Assembly (NCBI GenBank): GCA_016188705.1
Contig: JACPHH010000014.1
Coordinates: 1 to 64,000 of the forward strand
Reading direction: 5' to 3'
Source: Candidatus Peregrinibacteria bacterium
GTDB lineage: Bacteria > Patescibacteriota > Gracilibacteria > UBA1369 > JACRIC01
Length of the DNA: 64,000 nt
The notes under the pieces are model-generated. The model did not search any database and was not told where the DNA came from. It saw only the letters and a list, made by a program, of their open reading frames with translations. This document shows positions 9,265 through 18,479 of the stretch, one piece after another (the stretch's first letter is position 1; each line of letters starts with the position of its first letter). The position numbers were made by a program, and so were the translations under genes.

Positions 9265-9651
9265 TTAGTTACAATTTCCGATACAAATGGCGCCGTCGGA
9301 CGTGATGTTTCCACTTCCTCCTGAGAAGCGCATGTTGCCATTGAGATCAAGTTCTCCGCTTACATTGAGGTTTTCATTGGCGTTTATTGTTCCATTTGAG
9401 TCAAGCGCGCCGTTTATATTAAGATTGCCGTTGACATCGAGTTTTGTTTGGGGAGTTGAGGTCCCTATGCCCACGTTTTTTCCTGAATCACGCGTATAAA
9501 TAGCCGTGTCGCTTTGTACCCAACCGCTTAAACCGATCGTCGTTGTTGGCATGATGTCGGCGGCTTGAACCGGAGTTTTTACAAAAAAGATTATTCCATT
9601 TGTAACCGTGAGAATGATTGCGGCTCCCATGAGCCATTTGGCTTTTTTCAT
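9265..9651 (-). CDS. Small secreted repeat protein
   Basis: A 128-aa protein with a signal peptide (hydrophobic 8-27, cleavage likely after VQA). The mature part contains the motif NVGIGTSTPQTKLDVNGNL, common in tail-fibre-like and surface proteins, followed by short degenerate repeats of the N-(I/V)-N/S-G type (LNINGALDSNGTINANENLN). It ends CIGNCN with two cysteines. It lies 24 bases upstream of the subtilisin and may be its partner or substrate; that is inference. No enzymatic motif is seen. Confidence 0.7.
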   Translation of the reverse strand: MKKAKWLMGAAIILTVTNGIIFFVKTPVQAADIMPTTTIGLSGWVQSDTAIYTRDSGKNVGIGTSTPQTKLDVNGNLNINGALDSNGTINANENLNVSGELDLNGNMRFSGGSGNITSDGAICIGNCN

Positions 9652-9752
9652 AAAGAAAAATTAAAAAATAAAATAATATAAAAAATTTATCCATTGCGGC
9701 AAAAATTTTCGGATTGCAGTGGAATACATATTTATGGATACGTTCTAAACGT

Positions 9753-10826
9753 TTATAAGATTTCAGGATGTGTTTTTTTTAGTTCTTGAATAAGTTTTTT
9801 TATATTCTTGCTTTCGCTTTTAGTGGAAATAAAAATACTATCTTTCGTGTTTATGACAATCATATCTTTCAGTCCAAGAGTTGTCACTGTTTTTTTATCA
9901 AAATTATAAATAATGGATCCCTCTGTAAGAAGATTTACGCTTTTTCCTTTTGTAATATTTTCTTTATCGTTTTCGGCGATTTCGTTAAAAAGAGCTTCGT
10001 AATTTCCAATGTCGCTCCAGCCAATATCCGCCGCGATAATTCTCACGCGCGCTGGATCGACTTTTTCCATAATCGCATAATCAATGGAGATTTTTTCAAG
10101 AGTTGGATAGATGTTTTCAAGCGTTTCTTTTTCCTTCGGCGTGTTAATCGCATTTTGAATGAGGTGAAGCTTTTTCCAAGTATCGGGCAAGTGTTTTTTG
10201 TATTCTTTGAGAATATCCTGAATTCTCCATACGAAATAGCCGGTATTCCAAAGGTATTTATATGATTGAACAAAGGTTTCAGCGATTTTTTTGTTCGGTT
10301 TTTCGATAAATTTTTCGAATTGAAAAATTTCAGTGTTATCAATTTCTTTGAGAGTTTTTCCGCGTTTTACGTAGCCGAGATGCGGATTTGGAGAGGAGGC
10401 TTTCACGAGAATGATATTGAGCGTATGGTCGCTGAGCGCCAGTTTTTCGGCAATTTTGAGCTTTTTGATAAATTCTTTTGGATCGCGAATAAGATGATCC
10501 GCGTAAATAACACTCAGGACTTCGTCGGGATATTTTTTCCCAATAATCGCGCAGGCCAAGCCGATGCAACTCGCCGTATCACGAAGAGCCGGTTCAATGA
10601 TAATGTTTTCTTCAGGAATTTCAGGAGCCTGTTTTTTTATGATATCCGCGTATGTTTGATTCGTGGCAACGAAAATATCTTTTTTTGAAAGAAAATGAAG
10701 CCGTTCAAGCGCTTCTTGGAATAAAGTTTTATCAGAAATGAGCGTCTGAAATTGTTTCGGCAGCGATTTTGTTGAAAGCGGCCAAAGCCGCGTGCCGCTG
10801 CCGCCGGCGAGTATTACTGCTTTCAT
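9753..10826 (-). CDS. manC: Mannose-1-phosphate guanylyltransferase
   Basis: Makes GDP-mannose from GTP and mannose-1-phosphate. The nucleotide-binding signature LAGGSGTRLWPLS stands at the N-terminus, followed by KSLPKQF, the metal-site ADHLI, the sugar-binding FIEKP and the NTGYFVW and DIGWSDIGNYEA motifs. The 357-aa length equals the transferase domain alone; the isomerase cupin found in many ManC proteins is missing but is encoded at 6903-7358. The gene stands alone, with 100 bases to the prepilin peptidase gene. Confidence 0.93.
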   Translation of the reverse strand: MKAVILAGGSGTRLWPLSTKSLPKQFQTLISDKTLFQEALERLHFLSKKDIFVATNQTYADIIKKQAPEIPEENIIIEPALRDTASCIGLACAIIGKKYPDEVLSVIYADHLIRDPKEFIKKLKIAEKLALSDHTLNIILVKASSPNPHLGYVKRGKTLKEIDNTEIFQFEKFIEKPNKKIAETFVQSYKYLWNTGYFVWRIQDILKEYKKHLPDTWKKLHLIQNAINTPKEKETLENIYPTLEKISIDYAIMEKVDPARVRIIAADIGWSDIGNYEALFNEIAENDKENITKGKSVNLLTEGSIIYNFDKKTVTTLGLKDMIVINTKDSIFISTKSESKNIKKLIQELKKTHPEIL

Positions 10827-10929
10827 GATTTTTGAGAGTGAGATATTTCAGAAGTTTTCGTAAAACATTTGTCCATAATTATTCGTTTTCAAAATTTGAT
10901 CGATTTTAAAAAATGAAGTTCTGTTTTTT

Positions 10930-11733
10930 TTATGAAAAATGTATGATTTTCAGATACCAATCAATTAAATTTTTTCCTAAGAAAATGCTGATAAATGTAC
11001 CAATGACGAGAAAAGGCGCAAAAGGTATTCTCGTTTTGAGCGTGCCTTTTTGAGAAAGTAAAATATAGGAGGAAACAATCGCTCCAATGAGGTAGCTCAA
11101 AATGAGCGCAACTATAACAGATTCCCATCCAAGTATGAGTCCCATAAAAACGCCTATACGCAGATCTCCAAGCCCCATCCATTTTCCTTTTGAAATAATA
11201 ATCTGTAATCCAAAAAATCCCAGCGGTATGAGCGAACCGATGAGCGCGTCGATGAGCACCGGAGTTGTTGGAAGTATTGTTGCCGTAAGCGCGAGAATAA
11301 TTCCAGGAACGAGAAGAGCGTCCGGCACTTCCATGTATTTGAGATCATAAAAAAATGTGCCAATGAGAATTGTCGCATAGATAAGAAAAAGCAGAAAAGT
11401 CAGCCATAAAATGAGCGGAGACATTTCAGGATTTGATTCCAATGGATTCCATTTTGAAAATACTAAAAGAAAAGATGCAGCGGTGAAAAGTTCTATCATT
11501 GGATACCAGAGTCCTATTTTTGCTTTGCAATATCGGCATTTTCCTTGAAGAAAAATATAGCTTACGAGAGGAATCAGTTCTTTTGCCGAGAGCGTGTTTT
11601 TACAATGTTGGCATTTTGACCTTCCAGTGACGATGCCTTTTTCGCGATATTTGAGACGCGGTATGACCACGCTGAGAAAGCTGCCGATCGAGGCTCCAAG
11701 CATCACCATAATGAAAGAAAAAAGTATTTGCAT
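10930..11733 (-). CDS. pilD: Prepilin leader peptidase / N-methyltransferase (PilD type)
   Basis: An eight-helix aspartic protease that cleaves and methylates type IV prepilins. Two CxxC pairs (CQHCKN and CRYCKA, about 41-75) form the cytoplasmic zinc module. The catalytic Asp residues are in YDLKYMEVPD and in the GLGDLRIG motif. The 267-aa length is typical. It is the only pilus gene in the window and implies pilins elsewhere. It starts one base after the stop of the TPR gene, so both are probably one transcript. Confidence 0.95.
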   Translation of the reverse strand: MQILFSFIMVMLGASIGSFLSVVIPRLKYREKGIVTGRSKCQHCKNTLSAKELIPLVSYIFLQGKCRYCKAKIGLWYPMIELFTAASFLLVFSKWNPLESNPEMSPLILWLTFLLFLIYATILIGTFFYDLKYMEVPDALLVPGIILALTATILPTTPVLIDALIGSLIPLGFFGLQIIISKGKWMGLGDLRIGVFMGLILGWESVIVALILSYLIGAIVSSYILLSQKGTLKTRIPFAPFLVIGTFISIFLGKNLIDWYLKIIHFS

Positions 11734-11734
11734 A

Positions 11735-13162
11735 TTATTTTTGTGAAAGTTCGTTATATTTTTTTAAGGCGAGATTTCCAACGGCATCGTTTTTTCCGAG
11801 TTCATATGCTTTTTTGTAGTAATTTTTAGCTTCATCGAGATTTTTTTTCGCTTCTTCAAGCTGTCCCAGATTCAGCCAGGCTGCCGCAAGATTTGGATCT
11901 ATTTCCAGGGCTTTTTTGAGATTTTCTTCGGCTTTATCCAGTTTTCCATTCGCGAAATATGCCCAACCGAGCAAATTATAGCTCATGGCGTTATTTGGAT
12001 TATTTTTAAGGGCATCCAGCGCGAGTTTGAGCGCTTTTTCCGGTTTTAAAAGATGTTCAAGGTAGATCCAAATTGGTCGCACGAATGCTTCAATGTCTTG
12101 AGGATTTTCTTGAGCAATCGATTCATAGTAAGTCACCGCTTCCGTATATTCTTTATTTACAAAATAGATTTCCGCGAGTTTTTGTTTTGCTTGTAACGCG
12201 GGTTCAAATCCATTTTCGAGCGCTAATTCGAGAGATTTTTCCGCATCGTCAAGTCGATCGAGTTCAAAATAAGTGAGTCCTAAAAAGTAAAGCGTTTCGG
12301 TTTTTTCAGGATCGAGATTTTGAGCCCGCGTGAATGAATCGAGCGCGCACTTCATGTCCTCGATTTTGAAGCAAGAATAACCGAGTAAAATCCAGAGATC
12401 ACGATAGTCATTTTTTTCTTGAATTCCGCTACTGCTCAGAGCTTTGGCAAGATGAAATTCTTCTATCTCGTTATAAACTTTGGATATGAGCGCTTTGTAA
12501 TACACTTCTTCGCTTCCGCTGCTTGATTCAAATGTTTCGATGGCTTCGATGAATTTTCGGGCGTTATTTGAAAATTCTTCGGTCGTGTTTAGATCAATGG
12601 CTTGTTGAAAATGTTTTTTTGCGCTTACTTTATCAAGATTGAATGCTTCCATCATTCCTTGGTAGAATTGTGCCATTTGGTTTTCTTCCGAGATGGAAGC
12701 AAGAATTTTCGTTGCCTCGCTGAATTGATCTTTTTTGATGAGACTTTTTGCGGAATATATTTTCGCTTCAATATTATTCGGCTCGAGTTTCAGGGCAATT
12801 GCAAAATTTTCGTAGGCTTTATCAATACTTTTTTCCTGCAAATGGATTTTTCCGATTTTTATATACGGTTCCGCTTTTGTTTCATCCAGCTTACTTGCTT
12901 GGCTGTATTCTTTAATGGCCAAGCCTGAATAGCCGTTTTCAATGAGTTTATCGCCTTTTTCGATGCGTTCATCAAAGCTGATGTTCCGCGAAACTTTCTT
13001 TTTTTCTGGAATGTCACTCACGTTCGTTTGCGTATTTTCGCCACCTGCCTTGTAGTTGTCGATAAATTTTCGAACGTAGCCTTCGATATCAATAGAAGTG
13101 TAGACGATTGCTACGAAAAGAAGAATTGCGGTTGTGGCGAGACAAGCAATAAATTTTTTCAT
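11735..13162 (-). CDS. Membrane-anchored TPR repeat protein
   Basis: A 475-aa protein with one N-terminal membrane segment (about 5-25) and about ten tetratricopeptide repeats from residue 65 to the end. The last ones are near consensus (NPNNAMSYNLLGWAYFANGK and DPNLAAAWLNLGQLEEAKKN). TPR arrays bind other proteins. The position directly upstream of pilD suggests a role in pilus assembly or envelope organisation, but this is inference. The TPR domain probably faces outward. Confidence 0.88.
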   Translation of the reverse strand: MKKFIACLATTAILLFVAIVYTSIDIEGYVRKFIDNYKAGGENTQTNVSDIPEKKKVSRNISFDERIEKGDKLIENGYSGLAIKEYSQASKLDETKAEPYIKIGKIHLQEKSIDKAYENFAIALKLEPNNIEAKIYSAKSLIKKDQFSEATKILASISEENQMAQFYQGMMEAFNLDKVSAKKHFQQAIDLNTTEEFSNNARKFIEAIETFESSSGSEEVYYKALISKVYNEIEEFHLAKALSSSGIQEKNDYRDLWILLGYSCFKIEDMKCALDSFTRAQNLDPEKTETLYFLGLTYFELDRLDDAEKSLELALENGFEPALQAKQKLAEIYFVNKEYTEAVTYYESIAQENPQDIEAFVRPIWIYLEHLLKPEKALKLALDALKNNPNNAMSYNLLGWAYFANGKLDKAEENLKKALEIDPNLAAAWLNLGQLEEAKKNLDEAKNYYKKAYELGKNDAVGNLALKKYNELSQK

Positions 13163-13179
13163 TTGTTTTAATTATTTAT

Positions 13180-13371
13180 GGAACGCCTGAAAAACAGATT
13201 TTCGTTGCGAAGCGTAGCAGGAAAATTTTTTTCAGAGGCTTCTTATGTCAATTATGTCGAAACCATTTGGAGGGGTCAAGTTTGTTTTATACGATCATAC
13301 GTTTTTTCCTGCCAGCAATCTTTCATTTTATTCAAAGTGATTTGAGCATGATCCGTTTTATAAAGGTTCCT
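13180..13371. repeat. Small family A element and degenerate family C element
   Basis: Positions 13180-13242 start GGAACGCCTGAAAAACAGAT and end TTTTTTCAGAGGCTTC, a minimal inverted repeat. Positions about 13290-13371 resemble the right half of the repeat at 1-161 (CCTGCCAGCA, then GCATGATCCGTTTTATAAAGG). The ruvC stop codon directly abuts the AGGTTCC arm. Confidence 0.65.
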
Positions 13372-13863
13372 TTATCGTCGTTCCAGCGATCGTATTTTCA
13401 TGCTTTGAGCGTGACAGAGCGCAATGGCGAGGGCGTCGGCCGCGTCATCGGGTTCCGGCATATAATTGAGGTTCAAAATAAGTTGCACCATTTTTTGCAC
13501 TTGTTTTTTATCGGCTTGTCCGTCTGAAGTTACTGCTATTTTTACTTCGCTTGGGCTGTATTCATATATATCAAGATTCCATTTTCGCGCGTTTTGCAAA
13601 AGAACGCCTCTTGCTTCAGCCACCTTGATCGCGGTTTTAATATTTTTTGCAAAAAATATTTTTTCGATGGCGCAGGTCTGTGGATTCCATTGCTGCATTA
13701 TACTTTTAAAATCTTCCGCGATTTGATGAAGACGATCCGCGGCGCTTAACAATTGTGATGTTTTAATACAGCCAAAATCGAGGAGTTGAAGATTGATGCC
13801 CGTAACATCAATGATACCAAAACCTGTTGTGCCTGTTCCGGGATCGATTCCGAGAATACGCAT
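13372..13863 (-). CDS. ruvC: Holliday junction resolvase RuvC
   Basis: Cuts Holliday junctions together with RuvAB. The acidic catalytic residues of the RNase H fold are visible: D7 in ILGIDPGTGTTGFG, E in AIEKIFF (about 67), and the pair in EPDDAADALAIALCH (about 140). The 163-aa length is typical. RuvA is encoded 8 kb away on the same strand; RuvB is not in the window. It stands alone between two repeat-filled gaps. Confidence 0.96.
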   Translation of the reverse strand: MRILGIDPGTGTTGFGIIDVTGINLQLLDFGCIKTSQLLSAADRLHQIAEDFKSIMQQWNPQTCAIEKIFFAKNIKTAIKVAEARGVLLQNARKWNLDIYEYSPSEVKIAVTSDGQADKKQVQKMVQLILNLNYMPEPDDAADALAIALCHAQSMKIRSLERR

Positions 13864-14041
13864 GCAATGTTTTTAAGATATTTTTAGGAACCTCTAAAAA
13901 ATTTTTATACAAAATTTATAAAATGCAGTAGAAAAGATGTTTTTTTGAGGTTCTTTTATACTATCTTATTTTTGGTTTTTGAGAAATCTTTTTAAAATTT
14001 TCGCACTTTTTTTGCTACATTCAAATTTCAAGTGCAATAAG
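13864..14041. repeat. Short family A inverted repeat in the ruvC-ppsA gap
   Basis: Positions 13888-13950 start AGGAACCTCTAAAAAATTT and end TTTTTTTGAGGTTCTTTT, a minimal palindrome with GCAGTAGAAAAGATG inside. The remaining 90 bases are AT-rich and I see nothing specific in them. Confidence 0.6.
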
Positions 14042-14257
14042 GGAACCTCTGAAAAACGTACCATCTACTGCAATTTTACCATGTCGGCTGCAAAATGTTC
14101 AAAGCTCCTCAACGTATCTTATCTGATACGCCTCCTTCACCCCATTCTTCCTTCGCTTCGCTCAGTCCAGAACGGGGACCCCGAAATTCGTCGCTTTTTA
14201 CATTTTTCGCTCGACATAGTAAAATTTCGTTACGAAGTTACGTTTTTCAGAGGCTCC
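14042..14257. repeat. Full-length family A palindromic element
   Basis: The longest copy, about 216 bases. It starts GGAACCTCTGAAAAACGT and ends ACGTTTTTCAGAGGCTCC. Internal blocks are CTACTGCAATTTTACCATGT, the small hairpin GTATCTTATCTGATAC, and CTTCGCTCAGTCCAGAACGG. A second inner pair is TTTTACCATGTCG with CGACATAGTAAAA. The structure is that of a non-autonomous miniature element or a large bidirectional hairpin. It lies between ruvC and the 3' end of ppsA. Confidence 0.9.
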
Positions 14258-14289
14258 CTAAGTGTATTTTGATGAGGTATCTGAAAAAA

Positions 14290-16704
14290 TTATCGTCTGC
14301 GTTTTTTTTCTTCTTCGAGAATTTTGAGCGTCGTTTTGATGACGGTATCCGGGTTGAGAGAAATGCTGTCAATGCCTTCTCGAACAAGGAAAGCCGCGAA
14401 ATCTGGAAAATCTGATGGTCCTTGGCCGCAAATTCCGATTTTTCGTTTATTTTTTTTCGCTTTTTTGATAACGTTCGCAATAAGATTTTTTACGGCATCG
14501 TTCCTTTCATCATAAATGTTGCTTACGAGTTCCGAATCCCTGTCAACTCCGAGCGTGAGTTGAGTGAGATCATTTGAACCGATTGAGAATCCGTCGAAAA
14601 TTTCGGAGAACGCGTCCGCGAGAATCACATTGGACGGAATTTCGCACATCATGTAGATTTCCAGACCGTTTTTTCCTCGTTTTAAACCATTTTCTTCCAT
14701 GACCTTTATAACTTTTTTCCCTTCTTCAACGGTTCGGCAAAATGGAATCATTATTTTAACATTTGTCAGTCCCATTTTTTCGCGAACTTTTTTTAGCGCT
14801 TTGCATTCCAATTCAAAGGCAATACGGTATTTTTCGCTGTAATATCTCGACGCGCCTCTCCATCCGATCATTGGATTGTCTTCGACGGGTTCAAACTCTC
14901 GGCCTCCGATGAGATTCGCGTATTCGTTTGATTTAAAATCGGAAAGGCGCATAATAATATCTTTTGGATAAAAAGCAGCCCCGATTATCGCTATGCCTTC
15001 AGCGAGTTTATCGATAAAATACTGCGATTTATTTTTATATCCCGCGGTAATTTTTTCAATTTCTTTTTTATCTTCGCGGTTTTTGAGATTTTTAAAATGA
15101 ATGAGCGCCAGCGGATGAATTTTAATGTGATTGTTGATGATAAATTCTTCCCGAGCGAGTCCGACTCCATCATTGGGGATAAATGATGATTGAAAGGCAA
15201 TATCAGGACTTCCAATATTCATCATTATTTTCGTTTTTGGTCGTTTCATATTTTTTAAATTCGTTTTTCGAATGGTGAATTTACTGATTTCTTCGTAGAC
15301 AAAACCTTTTTCCCCTTCAGCGCAGGAAACCGTTACGTTTTGATTATTTTTGATTATCTGAGTTGCTTTTCCCGTCCCGACTATGCAGGGAATCCCGAGT
15401 TCACGGGAAACAATGGCCGCGTGGCATGTCCTTCCTCCGCGATTTGTTACTATCGCTGAAGCAATTTTCATAATGGGCTCCCAATCGGGATCAGTCATGT
15501 CCGTTACAAGCACTTCATTTTTTTTAAATTGATCGATATTCGCGCTGTCTTTAATGATATGCGTTTTTCCCGCCCCGATTTTATTTCCAACAGGCGAGCC
15601 GATGATAAGTATTTTCCCGTGGGATTCCATTTCATAGTCTTCCAGAACCGTGAGATCTTTGACTGCTTGCACGGTTTCGGGACGAGCTTGGACTATAAAA
15701 AGTTGATTTGTTTCACCATCCAGCGCCCATTCCATATCCATTGGTCTTTTATAATGTTTTTCAATGGCGCAGCCCCAACGCGAAAGTGTCAAAATTTGTT
15801 CGTCGGTAAGAACGAATCGTTTTTGATCTTCAGGACTTACTGCTATATTTTTTGTGGGATTTTTTATATCGTTTGAATAGACCATTTTTATTTTTTTAGA
15901 ACCAAGTTTTTTGCTTAAAATCGGTTGATGCGTCGCGAGTGTTTTTTTAAAAACATAAAATTCGTCCGGTGTTACTTTTCCAAGAACAATGTTTTCTCCG
16001 AGACCCCAGCTTCCATTGATAAGCACAACGTCTCTGAAACCGCTTTCCGTATCGATACTGAACATAACTCCTGAACAAGCTTTGTCGCTTCGAACCATTT
16101 TTTGAATGCCGATTGAAAGTCCGATGGAAAAATGATCAAAATGTTTGTCGACTCGGTATGAAATTGCACGGTTTGTAAAAAGTGAAGCGAAGCATTTTTT
16201 ACAAGCTTCTATGAGGGCATATTCGCCTTTGATATTGAGGTAGGTCTCTTGCTGGCCCGCGAATGAAGCGTCAGGAAGATCTTCCGCGGTTGCCGATGAA
16301 CGGACCGCAACATCAACGCTTTCGCCGTATTCTTTTTCCATTTTTCGATAACTTTCACGGATTTCTTTTTCGAGATCTTTTGGAAAATGCGCGTTTAAAA
16401 TAGTTTCGCGCACTTTTTGGCCACGCGCCATGAGATCGCGAATATTGTGAGTATTCAAGCCCGTGAGAATTTTTTGAATTTTTTCTTTTATGCCAGCTTT
16501 TTCGAGCAGATAGTGATAAGAATAAGCGGTTACGGCGAAACCGTTTGGTATGAGAATGCGATTTTTTCCACTGCTACTTTGCGTGAACGCACGGTACATT
16601 TCTCCAAGAGAAGCATTTTTACCGCCGACGATAGGAACATCTTTAATGGTGAGATCTTTGAACCAAAGAATAAATGGATTGTGGGTTTTGTTTGTGTTTT
16701 TCAT
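14290..16704 (-). CDS. ppsA: Phosphoenolpyruvate synthase
   Basis: Converts pyruvate, ATP and water to PEP, AMP and phosphate. The N-terminal ATP-grasp domain has GGKNASLGEM and SSATAEDLPDASFAGQQE. The swivelling phosphohistidine domain carries the catalytic His in GGRTCHAAIVSRELGIPC, and the C-terminal PEP-binding barrel has GSNDLTQLTLGVDRDS and ICGQGPSD. Length is 804 aa, as usual. It lies beside pyruvate kinase on the same strand, so both directions of the PEP/pyruvate step are encoded together; 65 bases separate them. There is no SD sequence. Confidence 0.97.
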   Translation of the reverse strand: MKNTNKTHNPFILWFKDLTIKDVPIVGGKNASLGEMYRAFTQSSSGKNRILIPNGFAVTAYSYHYLLEKAGIKEKIQKILTGLNTHNIRDLMARGQKVRETILNAHFPKDLEKEIRESYRKMEKEYGESVDVAVRSSATAEDLPDASFAGQQETYLNIKGEYALIEACKKCFASLFTNRAISYRVDKHFDHFSIGLSIGIQKMVRSDKACSGVMFSIDTESGFRDVVLINGSWGLGENIVLGKVTPDEFYVFKKTLATHQPILSKKLGSKKIKMVYSNDIKNPTKNIAVSPEDQKRFVLTDEQILTLSRWGCAIEKHYKRPMDMEWALDGETNQLFIVQARPETVQAVKDLTVLEDYEMESHGKILIIGSPVGNKIGAGKTHIIKDSANIDQFKKNEVLVTDMTDPDWEPIMKIASAIVTNRGGRTCHAAIVSRELGIPCIVGTGKATQIIKNNQNVTVSCAEGEKGFVYEEISKFTIRKTNLKNMKRPKTKIMMNIGSPDIAFQSSFIPNDGVGLAREEFIINNHIKIHPLALIHFKNLKNREDKKEIEKITAGYKNKSQYFIDKLAEGIAIIGAAFYPKDIIMRLSDFKSNEYANLIGGREFEPVEDNPMIGWRGASRYYSEKYRIAFELECKALKKVREKMGLTNVKIMIPFCRTVEEGKKVIKVMEENGLKRGKNGLEIYMMCEIPSNVILADAFSEIFDGFSIGSNDLTQLTLGVDRDSELVSNIYDERNDAVKNLIANVIKKAKKNKRKIGICGQGPSDFPDFAAFLVREGIDSISLNPDTVIKTTLKILEEEKKRRR

Positions 16705-16769
16705 ACAGTAGATAAAATATTTTTTAGATTGGAGATTTTATTTAATTGAGGCTTTTATATAAACAATTT

Positions 16770-18326
16770 CTAATGTACAATATGAACTTTTATGACATTG
16801 CTTCGTTTGATTTTGTAAAGCTTTGAATATCCCGCGGCGATGATGACTTTGTCGTTTTTTTGAATGAGTTTGAGTTTTTTAAGGTGTTCGATACTTTCGT
16901 GGATAACATTTTCAAGCGAAGAAGAAAAGGGGAGTAAATAAGGCTTTATTCCCCAGGAAAGCATGAGTTCATGTTCTGTTTTTTTTGAAGGAGTGATGGC
17001 GTAAATGGGAATTTTTGGTTTAAAACGTCCAATAGTTCGAGCCGTAAATCCGGAATTGGTAATGCACATAATGGCTTTGGCATTGATTTGTTCTGCGATT
17101 TTATAAGTTGCTTGGCTTATGGCTTCCGTAATATTCATACTTTTTCGGTGTTTTGCAATGATAGGATCCGCGTCATTTTTCATCAATGTCGGTTCCATTT
17201 TTTTTGCCACGGTACTCATGATTTGGACGGATTTTACCGGATATTTTCCAACAGCCGTTTCACCCGATAACATCAGCGCGTCGGCTCCATCGAGTACCGC
17301 GTTGGCCACGTCCGAAACTTCCGCTCTTGTTGGAGTAGGGTTTTCTATCATGGATTCCAGCATTTGAGTTGCGATTATGCATGGTTTTCCATAGGCATTG
17401 CATTTTTGAGTGATGTATTTTTGAATAAGAGGAACATTCTCCAACGGCACTTCAATTCCGAGATCGCCGCGAGCCACCATGATTCCGTCCGCAACATCAA
17501 GAATTTCGTCAAAATGTTTTAAAGCGGCGCGACGTTCGATTTTGCCAATGACATGAGTTCGATAAGCCTCGGTTGTTTTTGTGTCTTCATAGAGTTGTGC
17601 GAGTTTTGTCGGATGTTGGTTTTCCTGCTGTTCAATGAGTTTTTTGAGTTGAATGATATCGTCAGCGGTTTCGGTAAATGAAAGCGCGATGTAATGTACG
17701 CCATTTTTGAGAGCAAAATATGTGTCTTCGATGTCCTTTTTTCCGAGAGGAGCAGTTTTTATTTGAAGCGCTGGAATATTTACGCCTTTATTGCTGCGCA
17801 CGGTTCCTGCCGTTATTACTTCTGTTTCTATTCCATTTGCATGCGTTTTGAGCACTTTTAGCTCAATTTCACCGTTGTCGATAAGAATTTCATATCCTGT
17901 TTCGAGAATATTTTCGATATGAGGAAGATCAATCGGAAGAATGATTGGAGTTTTTTGGAACCAAGATTGTTTTTCAGAGAACTTTTTAATGAGAGCTTTT
18001 TTATTTTGCTGTTCTTTTTTTATACTGTTTTCGTATGTGTTTTCGCTTACGAGAAGAACTTTTTGGCCTTTTTTTAGGAGTATGTTTTGTGATAATTTTC
18101 CAATTCTGATTTTTCGTCCTTGAATATCGGCAATAATGCTTATCGGCATTTTGAGCTTTTTTTCAATACTTCTCACTGCATCGATGATTTTTTTCATTTC
18201 CGCGTGATTTCCATAGGAAAAATTGAGCCTTATGCCATTCGCTCCAGCTTTTATGAGCTGTTCTATTTTTTGTTTTGTGCCGGTATTCGGCCCTACGGTT
18301 GCGATAATTTTTGTTTTTTTCTCCAT
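16770..18326 (-). CDS. pyk: Pyruvate kinase
   Basis: Transfers phosphate from PEP to ADP. The barrel motifs are KIIATVGPNTGT, GIRLNFSYGNH, the active-site region PLGKKDIEDT, VARGDLGIEVPLE and the SGETAVGKYPV loop, followed by the C-terminal allosteric domain (AIMCITNSGFTAR). Length is 518 aa from this ATG; an in-frame TTG four codons upstream is less likely. A TATAAT lies at 18363-18368 (minus) with a weak TTTAAA at -35, giving a leader of about 30 bases without SD. Confidence 0.96.
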   Translation of the reverse strand: MEKKTKIIATVGPNTGTKQKIEQLIKAGANGIRLNFSYGNHAEMKKIIDAVRSIEKKLKMPISIIADIQGRKIRIGKLSQNILLKKGQKVLLVSENTYENSIKKEQQNKKALIKKFSEKQSWFQKTPIILPIDLPHIENILETGYEILIDNGEIELKVLKTHANGIETEVITAGTVRSNKGVNIPALQIKTAPLGKKDIEDTYFALKNGVHYIALSFTETADDIIQLKKLIEQQENQHPTKLAQLYEDTKTTEAYRTHVIGKIERRAALKHFDEILDVADGIMVARGDLGIEVPLENVPLIQKYITQKCNAYGKPCIIATQMLESMIENPTPTRAEVSDVANAVLDGADALMLSGETAVGKYPVKSVQIMSTVAKKMEPTLMKNDADPIIAKHRKSMNITEAISQATYKIAEQINAKAIMCITNSGFTARTIGRFKPKIPIYAITPSKKTEHELMLSWGIKPYLLPFSSSLENVIHESIEHLKKLKLIQKNDKVIIAAGYSKLYKIKRSNVIKVHIVH

Positions 18327-18479
18327 GATTGTTTTCAATGCTATACTTTTTGTTTTCTTTTAATTATAGCAGAAAAATGCCTTTATTTAAAGATAAAAAG
18401 CAACAGCGGCGGGCAGGTATATAAAAAAATAAATTTTTTTGAAAAAAGTACATTGCGATGGTTTGCACTCGCGTAATTT

